Assembly (NCBI GenBank): GCA_029881255.1
Contig: JAOUMY010000001.1
Span: 868,001 to 932,000, forward strand
DNA length: 64,000 nucleotides
Reading direction: 5' to 3'
Origin: Gammaproteobacteria bacterium
GTDB lineage: Bacteria; Pseudomonadota; Gammaproteobacteria; S012-40
The notes beneath the pieces are model-generated. The model did no database searches. It was not told the DNA's origin and saw only the letters and a program-made list of their open reading frames with translations. The position numbers and the translations under genes were made by a program. Below, piece after piece: positions 58,762 to 64,000 of this stretch (positions are counted from its first letter, which is position 1; each line of letters opens with the position of its first letter).

Positions 58762-59419
58762 AAAGATTGGAATGGGGCGGAGTATTTTGATCGGGGGCGG
58801 CGTGTTGTGGATGTTTGCCATCGTCGCTACGGCAATTGTGGCTTTTATCTACGACGGTACGGCAGAACGGATTGCAAAAAACGAAAAAGCAGCTCTGTTA
58901 AGAGGGTTAAATCAATTGGTTCCGCGGGAAAGATACGACAACGACATACTGTCGGACTATATTTATGTGAATGCCCCCGGGCTTGAGAAAAAAGACAAAC
59001 CGATTTTGATCTATCGTGTTCGTCGTCAGCAGGAACCAGTAGCGGCTATATTACAGGTGATCGCCAGCGATGGTTACGGCGGTCCGATCAAAATGCTGGT
59101 GGCAATAGATGCTGACGAACGGCTTGCTGGTGTGCGAGTTATCGCACATCGTGAGACCCCGGGTTTGGGAGATGGAGTTGAAATTGATCGCTCCAGATGG
59201 ATATTGAGCTTTGATGGTAAATCTCTGGACAATACCGGCGAGGAGCGGTGGCGCGTGATTAAAGACGGCGGAATATTTGATCAATTCACCGGTGCGACAA
59301 TTACGCCACGCGCAGTAGTAAAAACAGTACATATGACCTTGCGGTTTTTTCGTGAAAACAAACGTGATTTGTTCACGATGCCGGCATTTCTTTCGGACGA
59401 GACGAGGATTAGGAAATGA
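58754..59419 (+). CDS. rsxG: Rnf/Rsx electron transport complex subunit G
   Basis: RsxG is a single-pass subunit whose periplasmic domain carries covalent FMN. I start at the GTG at 58754 ([16 protein letters not shown]), five bases after AAGGTGG, giving 221 residues. One membrane helix spans about residues 9-32. The FMN-binding domain ends in [13 protein letters not shown], and Thr182 is the predicted flavinylation site that ApbE would modify. The stop overlaps the rsxE ATG (ATGA). Confidence 0.96.
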   Translation: MAEKIGMGRSILIGGGVLWMFAIVATAIVAFIYDGTAERIAKNEKAALLRGLNQLVPRERYDNDILSDYIYVNAPGLEKKDKPILIYRVRRQQEPVAAILQVIASDGYGGPIKMLVAIDADERLAGVRVIAHRETPGLGDGVEIDRSRWILSFDGKSLDNTGEERWRVIKDGGIFDQFTGATITPRAVVKTVHMTLRFFRENKRDLFTMPAFLSDETRIRK

Positions 59420-60108
59420 TTAGTGCGCGTATTCGCCAACTTACTGCCGACGGTCTCTGGCACAATAATCCTGGACTGGTTCAGTTGCTGGGTTTGTGTC
59501 CCCTTCTCGCCGTATCATCGACATTTGTGAACGCATTAGGCTTGGGCTTGGCAACTATCCTGGTTATGGTCGGTTCCAATATGACGGTTTCGATGATTCG
59601 TAATTGGGTCGGCAAAGATTTGCGTATCCCGGTTTTCGTGATGGTAATTGCATCGTTTGTCACTGTGGTTGAGCTGTTGATGAGCGCCTATTATCACGAG
59701 CTGTATAAAATTCTGGGGATATTTATTCCACTCATCGTAACCAATTGCATCATCATCGGTAGAGCAGAAGCATTCGCATCTAAGAACAATGTTGTCCATT
59801 CTGCTTATGACGGTTTTATTATGGGTGCCGGATTTACCCTGGTGTTGCTGGTTGTAGGGAGTATTCGAGAGATTATTGGTCAGGGCACTTTGTTTACCGG
59901 TGTGCATTTGATGTTTGGTCCTGCGTTTGAGGGTTTGAAGATCACTTTGATCGAAGACTATCGTGGATTTCTGCTTGTGGTTTTGCCGCCTGGAGCTTTT
60001 ATAGTGCTAGGGCTTTTAATAGCGCTGAAAAATATCATTGATGATCGACTGAAAAAGCCAATAACGAAATCAGTGACGGTTGCCGAGCCTGTCGTCGAAC
60101 AGCAATAA
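59416..60108 (+). CDS. rsxE: Rnf/Rsx electron transport complex subunit E
   Basis: RsxE is the second polytopic subunit of the RnfA/RnfE pair. The 230-residue protein has about six membrane helices and the family pattern [19 protein letters not shown] near the start, and [13 protein letters not shown] with the conserved Cys. It overlaps rsxG by four bases. A hairpin follows. Together the six subunits form an Rnf complex that couples NADH-ferredoxin electron transfer to ion movement; in E. coli the same operon keeps SoxR reduced. Confidence 0.97.
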   Translation: MISARIRQLTADGLWHNNPGLVQLLGLCPLLAVSSTFVNALGLGLATILVMVGSNMTVSMIRNWVGKDLRIPVFVMVIASFVTVVELLMSAYYHELYKILGIFIPLIVTNCIIIGRAEAFASKNNVVHSAYDGFIMGAGFTLVLLVVGSIREIIGQGTLFTGVHLMFGPAFEGLKITLIEDYRGFLLVVLPPGAFIVLGLLIALKNIIDDRLKKPITKSVTVAEPVVEQQ

Positions 60109-60131
60109 ACATTTTAGAACGGGATAAGTGT

Positions 60132-60162
60132 CACTGCACTGTTAGTGCAGAGTGGATTTTTA
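60132..60162 (+). terminator. Probable terminator between rsxE and nth
   Basis: CACTGCACT (60132-60140) pairs with AGTGC...GTG (60144-60154) around a GTT loop with a two-base bulge, followed by GATTTTTAT. The stem is good but the T tract begins after two intervening bases, so some read-through into nth is likely. Confidence 0.55.
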
Positions 60163-60170
60163 TTTGAAAA

Positions 60171-60806
60171 ATGAATAAACACAAAAGAACTGAAATTTTT
60201 ACGCGTCTACGTGCCGAAAATCCCAAACCGACAACGGAATTAAACTACTCAACCCCTTTCGAGTTGTTGATAGCGGTAGTGTTGTCGGCACAAGCGACGG
60301 ATAAAGGGGTGAACAAGGCAACGGCGATATTATTTCCCGTCGCAAACACGCCGCAGGCGATACTCGATCTCGGCCTTGATGGCTTGAAGGAATACATAAA
60401 AACTATAGGCCTATTTAATAGCAAGGCGGAAAATGTCATCAAGACCTGTCGGCAATTATTGGATAAGCATAACGGCGAAGTGCCGTGTGCGCGGGAGGCG
60501 CTTGAGGCCTTGCCTGGGGTTGGTCGAAAGACGGCGAATGTTGTCTTGAATACCGCTTTTGGTGAACCAACCATTGCGGTTGATACGCATATTTTTCGCG
60601 TATCCAATCGAACTGGTATCGCGCCGGGAAAAAACGTGGATGAAGTTGAGCGTAAACTGATGAAATTCGTGCCTGAGGAGTTTCGGCTCGATGCACACCA
60701 CTGGTTGATTCTTCACGGGCGTTATACCTGTATTGCGCGTAAACCCCGCTGCGGTTCCTGCTTAATTGAAGATCTGTGCGAATTTAAACAAAAGACGGAA
60801 GAATAG
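60171..60806 (+). CDS. nth: Endonuclease III
   Basis: Nth removes oxidised pyrimidines from DNA and nicks the abasic site. The 211-residue protein has the helix-hairpin-helix LPGVGRKTANVVL with catalytic Lys120 and Asp138 in VDTHIFRVS, the same numbers as in E. coli. The C-terminal 4Fe-4S loop is C-x6-C-x2-C-x5-C (CIARKPRCGSCLIEDLC). It follows rsxE, as in E. coli. The neighbouring Fe-S and redox genes suggest a shared need, but no mechanism is shown by the sequence. Confidence 0.98.
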   Translation: MNKHKRTEIFTRLRAENPKPTTELNYSTPFELLIAVVLSAQATDKGVNKATAILFPVANTPQAILDLGLDGLKEYIKTIGLFNSKAENVIKTCRQLLDKHNGEVPCAREALEALPGVGRKTANVVLNTAFGEPTIAVDTHIFRVSNRTGIAPGKNVDEVERKLMKFVPEEFRLDAHHWLILHGRYTCIARKPRCGSCLIEDLCEFKQKTEE

Positions 60807-60809
60807 AAG

Positions 60810-61238
60810 ATGTTATTTACCCAAGACCGCGACAAGCTGCGTCAGTTTTATATCGATGCCTGGAACAAAGCACAGGCGAAACAAGCTATGGAGCCCTTGG
60901 AGGAAATGGTCGCACAGGTAGTTGCTATGCATCCGGAGTTTCATGCCTTTTTGCAGAAAGGCAATGCCGCGCTAGCGCGTGAGTTCATGCCCGAACAGGG
61001 AGAAACGAATCCGTTCCTGCATATGGGTTTGCACCTGGGCATCCGTGAACAGTTATCGACTCAAAGACCCGACGGTATCGCTGGAATCTACCAGAAACTT
61101 GTGAAGAAACTCGGCGACGCCCACGACGCGGAACACCGATTGATGGAATGTCTTACAGAGATGATTTGGACGGCACAAACAAACAATACCATGCCGGACG
61201 AAGCGCAATATTTGGAGTGCATCAAGCGCTTGATCTAG
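60810..61238 (+). CDS. DUF1841 family protein
   Basis: The 142-residue protein begins MLFTQDRDKLRQFYIDAWNKA and contains HPEFHAFL, NPFLHMGLHLGIREQLSTQRP and a helical end with HRLMECLTEMIW, matching DUF1841. It is soluble and helical. The family is restricted largely to beta- and gammaproteobacteria and is of unknown function. It begins three bases after nth, so the two are co-transcribed. Confidence 0.9.
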   Translation: MLFTQDRDKLRQFYIDAWNKAQAKQAMEPLEEMVAQVVAMHPEFHAFLQKGNAALAREFMPEQGETNPFLHMGLHLGIREQLSTQRPDGIAGIYQKLVKKLGDAHDAEHRLMECLTEMIWTAQTNNTMPDEAQYLECIKRLI

Positions 61239-61262
61239 TCACAGGGCATACGCGCCTGTGAC
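61238..61262. terminator. Hairpin after the DUF1841 gene
   Basis: GTCACAGG (61238-61245) and CCTGTGAC (61255-61262) form a perfect eight-base-pair stem with a nine-base loop, starting at the stop codon. There is no T tract on either strand; it lies between convergent genes and could act as a 3' boundary. Confidence 0.45.
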
Positions 61263-61293
61263 AAGAGACCTTATGCGATAACTCCTGGGCGAA

Positions 61294-61533
61294 TCAGAAA
61301 CTGTATTCCTGATTGGACTGGCCAGAACGATGCGCGTAAGAATGTCTAACCAGCTTGAGGCATTCCCATTCATGCATGTTAATGGTCTGACACGTGCCAT
61401 TAACATATTCGATCATGATGTGAGAAATGCGTGCATCGCTATACAGAATGAATCTCACTTTGAATAGTTGGCCTGTCAGATTGGTATACCAGGCATTTAC
61501 CAGAGGTTTTTGATTTTTTGCAGCTTCCACCAT
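61294..61533 (-). CDS. Small protein of unknown function
   Basis: The 79-residue product begins MVEAAKNQKPLVNAWYTNLTGQLFKVRFILY and ends SGQSNQEYSF. GGGAGGAA lies directly upstream. Spacing suits the GTG at codon 2 (61530) better than the ATG at 61533, so the true start may be one codon later. The protein is soluble with alternating strand-like segments and no signal peptide. I do not recognise a family. It converges with the DUF1841 gene and diverges from recG. Confidence 0.6.
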   Translation of the reverse strand: MVEAAKNQKPLVNAWYTNLTGQLFKVRFILYSDARISHIMIEYVNGTCQTINMHEWECLKLVRHSYAHRSGQSNQEYSF

Positions 61534-61697
61534 TTCCTCCCATATCTAATATAGATTCTTTCTGTGAGTTTTTCGGTCATCCTAGGCCTGACAGATTAAT
61601 CGCTGATTAACCCGAAAAAATGAGGACGAGTGGTCATTTGGTAATCAGCTTTGGTCAACAGCATAGCAGACAGATACTAGCAAAATAATTTCACGGC

Positions 61698-63857
61698 GTG
61701 TTTGCTTTTTATTGTGAGCTGGTTCGTGATGTAATGCGTCTACGTACAAAACGGGTTAGAAAATTGGTGGGGACTACTGAAGAAAAAGCGCTTTTCGGTC
61801 TAGAGCGGATAGACGTTGCGCAACTGAAAGGCGTGGGCAGCAAGCTTGCGGAAAAGCTGGCTTCAATAGATATCCGATCACTCCAGGATTTGTTATTTCA
61901 CCTGCCTCTACGCTATCAGGATCGTACACGATTTCATGCCATTGGGAGTTTGCGCCCGGGAAGCGAGGGCTTAGTCCAGGGCGAGATTTTGTTGTCCCAG
62001 GTCAAATTTGGTCGGCGCCGGAGTCTACTGGTACGAGTTTCCGATGGAACCGGTACGCTCACGCTACGGTTTTTTCACTTTTCGCGTACCCAGGAACAGG
62101 GTTTTCGTCGCGGTATGTTTGTCCGTTGTTACGGCGAGGCGAGGCGTGGGCCGGACAGTCTGGAAATCGTCCACCCGGAATACACCGTAGGTGAGACACC
62201 GTTTACCGATGCACTGGAAACAACACTGACGGCGGTCTATCCCACCATTGAAGGTATCGGCCAAAAGGTTTGGCGTAGTCTGATCCATCAGGCACTGGTA
62301 CACCTGCAACAGGCGCCAAATATGTTAAGAGACCTGTTGCCTCAGGATATTGGTAATACAGTACAAATGGCGTCTCTTGAAGCCGCCGTATACCAGTTAC
62401 ACTCACCAGGTGAGGTCGACGCTCGTTTGCTGGCGCGGGCGCGCAGTCGCCTCGCCTTCGAGGAATTGCTGGCACATCATTTGAGTTTACGTCGACTGCG
62501 TGTGCGTAATGCGCGGCGACAAGCCCCGGTATTGTCAACAAACCAATCACTTAGGGAAGGTTTTATGGCTGGCCTGGCGTTTGAGTTGACCGCCGCCCAA
62601 GTGCGTGTGTTGAGCGAAATTGAGACGGATCTCCGTGCCGGTTTTCCAATGATGCGTCTGGTGCAGGGCGATGTGGGTAGTGGCAAGACCGTTGTTGCGG
62701 CGATTGCTGCCCTGGCTGCCGTATCTCAGGGATTTCAGGTGGCGATTATGGCACCGACCGAAATTCTGGCAGAACAACACTATCGCAATTTTGCGCACTG
62801 GATGCAGCCGTTAGCCCTGGAGGTGGCCTGGTTGGCCGGATCTCAGAATGCTGCAGATCGCAGAGCTGCTCTGGCTGCGATCGCTGGTGACGCTCAAATA
62901 ATTGTCGGCACCCATGCTCTTTTTCAGGATGGCGTGGATTTTCGTCAGCTCGGTCTGGTCATTGTGGACGAGCAGCACCGGTTTGGCGTTCATCAGCGGC
63001 TGGCACTGCGCAATAAGGGGCACAAGAACGGTCTTTTTCCCCATCAACTGGTCATGACGGCCACGCCTATACCGCGCACGCTTGCGATGACAGCCTATGC
63101 GGATCTGGAGGTGTCTATCATTGATGAATTGCCCAAGGGTCGACAGGCGATAAACACCGTTGTCGTTTCCCAGCAGCGCCGCCCAGACGTAATGGCGCGG
63201 GTATATCAGGCCTGCGGCGAGGGGCGTCAGGTCTATTGGGTATGTCCCTTGATCGAGGAATCAGATCTGCTGGAGGCGCAAGCGGCTCAGGAGACATATG
63301 CCACTTTCCGTGAGGCCTACCCCGAAATCCCTGTGGGACTTGTCCATGGCCGGATGAAATCTGTAGAAAAAGAACAGGTTATGTCGGAGTTTAAGTCCGG
63401 TGAGATACACTTGCTGGTGGCAACCACGGTGATTGAAGTTGGCGTAGATGTCCCGAATGCCTCACTGATGGTCATTGAGAACGCCGAGCGCCTGGGGCTT
63501 TCACAACTGCATCAGCTGCGTGGGCGCGTGGGCCGTGGTGCGGTGAAGAGTGATTGCGTACTGCTGTATAAAGCCCCGCTTTCGAAACAAGGTAAGGAGC
63601 GTCTGGCCACTATGCGTGAAACCCAGGACGGCTTTCGTATCGCAGAAAAAGATCTGGAGTTGCGCGGCCCTGGGGAATTGCTTGGGACTCGTCAAACCGG
63701 CATGCTTAATTTTCGGATCGCCGATCTCGAAAAAGATAAACACTTGCTGGATAAAGTCGACCTCGCCGCCAATTTACTCTTGAATAAATATCCGGAAAAC
63801 ACAGCGCCATTGTTACGACGGTGGCTGGGCCAGGGTATGAAATATTCGGACGCGTGA
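61698..63857 (+). CDS. recG: ATP-dependent DNA helicase RecG
   Basis: RecG reverses stalled forks and branch-migrates recombination intermediates. From the GTG at 61698 it is 719 residues, about 25 more than usual; the ATG at 61734 (707 residues) may be the real start. The N-terminal wedge domain includes QDLLFHLPLRYQDRT. The helicase core has Walker A GDVGSGKTVVA, DEQH in IVDEQHRFGVHQR, TATPIPRTLAMTAYADLE and QLRGRVGRGAVKSDC. The C-terminus reads DLELRGPGELLGTRQTG. All motifs are intact. Confidence 0.97.
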   Translation: MFAFYCELVRDVMRLRTKRVRKLVGTTEEKALFGLERIDVAQLKGVGSKLAEKLASIDIRSLQDLLFHLPLRYQDRTRFHAIGSLRPGSEGLVQGEILLSQVKFGRRRSLLVRVSDGTGTLTLRFFHFSRTQEQGFRRGMFVRCYGEARRGPDSLEIVHPEYTVGETPFTDALETTLTAVYPTIEGIGQKVWRSLIHQALVHLQQAPNMLRDLLPQDIGNTVQMASLEAAVYQLHSPGEVDARLLARARSRLAFEELLAHHLSLRRLRVRNARRQAPVLSTNQSLREGFMAGLAFELTAAQVRVLSEIETDLRAGFPMMRLVQGDVGSGKTVVAAIAALAAVSQGFQVAIMAPTEILAEQHYRNFAHWMQPLALEVAWLAGSQNAADRRAALAAIAGDAQIIVGTHALFQDGVDFRQLGLVIVDEQHRFGVHQRLALRNKGHKNGLFPHQLVMTATPIPRTLAMTAYADLEVSIIDELPKGRQAINTVVVSQQRRPDVMARVYQACGEGRQVYWVCPLIEESDLLEAQAAQETYATFREAYPEIPVGLVHGRMKSVEKEQVMSEFKSGEIHLLVATTVIEVGVDVPNASLMVIENAERLGLSQLHQLRGRVGRGAVKSDCVLLYKAPLSKQGKERLATMRETQDGFRIAEKDLELRGPGELLGTRQTGMLNFRIADLEKDKHLLDKVDLAANLLLNKYPENTAPLLRRWLGQGMKYSDA

Positions 63858-63874
63858 TATCAATAGGAATGTTA

Positions 63875-64000
63875 TGTATTTAAAAGCCTGGCAGCGCCGG
63901 GATGTGGAATGGAAATTAGCCACCCCGATGGAAAAAAACACGACTCCGAAGGCTCTGCGCCGGTGGCTGTACGATGTGGGATCGCTAACACGTCAGCTCA
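63875..64000 (+). CDS. ubiC: Chorismate--pyruvate lyase, N-terminal part only
   Basis: The gene runs off the right edge after 42 codons. The translation begins MYLKAWQRRDVEWKLATP and reaches LRRWLYDVGSLTRQL, which matches the conserved L-R-x-W-L-x-D-x-G-S-L-T-x-R-L block of UbiC. UbiC makes 4-hydroxybenzoate from chorismate, the first step of ubiquinone synthesis; ubiD, a later step, is at 30374. An AGGA lies six bases before the ATG. It starts 18 bases after recG. Confidence 0.85.

Noticed and set aside
61698-61733. Certain GTG start for recG
   Set aside because: The GTG gives a longer protein than usual and the ATG at 61734 is equally possible; I list the longer form but do not treat the extension as a finding.

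Overview
The window reads as a contiguous chromosomal segment of a Gram-negative gammaproteobacterium outside the Enterobacterales. The evidence is gene order: a TPR lipoprotein and lolB diverging from hemA-prfA-prmC, gatCAB diverging from mreBCD, mrdAB-mltB-rlpA-dac-dat-ybeD-lipBA, gltBD-hemE, apbC-dcd diverging from metG, and rsxABCDGE-nth. It uses GatCAB for indirect aminoacyl-tRNA synthesis and makes ubiquinone (ubiD, start of ubiC). It has lipoproteins, Tat substrates, a flagellin and a chemoreceptor. I see no rRNA, tRNA, CRISPR array, insertion sequence or prophage, and no clear pseudogene.

Layout. 1-10.1 kb: lolB (partial) and a TPR lipoprotein, then hemA-prfA-prmC-JAMM peptidase, then hslO and gatBAC on the minus strand. 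10.1-21.7 kb: a long plus-strand cell-wall and cell-shape block (mreBCD, mrdAB, mltB, rlpA, a DD-carboxypeptidase, a D-amino-acid transaminase) that runs into ybeD-lipB-lipA. 21.7-35.6 kb: an accessory stretch with a ChaN-PDZ protein, a lone flagellin, a DUF4266-DUF3570-ApbE cluster, a DUF1501 protein with a lipoprotein partner, ubiD, two uncharacterised exported proteins, and two tandem Tat-exported TRAP substrate-binding proteins without a permease. 35.7-42.9 kb: gltBD and hemE. 43.2-50.7 kb: a two-gene ion-driven-motor-like system, a chemoreceptor, a di-heme peroxidase with a cupredoxin, and a small conserved-looking gene. 51-64 kb: dcd and apbC diverging from metG, the complete rsx/Rnf operon, nth, a DUF1841 protein, a small unknown gene, recG and the start of ubiC.

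The strongest candidate for an undescribed system is the pair at 43259-46643. The first protein has one ExbD/TolR-like membrane helix with an Asp, then about 17 tandem 26-residue helical repeats, then an OmpA/MotB-like C-terminal domain. The second is a four-helix MotA/ExbB/TolQ-like channel protein. Together they look like a proton- or sodium-driven stator whose periplasmic part is an unusually long helical rod. The gene order is reversed relative to exbBD and zorAB, and no Zorya effector is present. Other notable points are a probable ATT start codon for mreC, an ApbE homologue with no visible export signal in a genome whose RsxD and RsxG carry flavinylation-type threonines, and a ChaN-PDZ fusion.

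All functional calls come from reading motifs, lengths and gene order. No database search was run.
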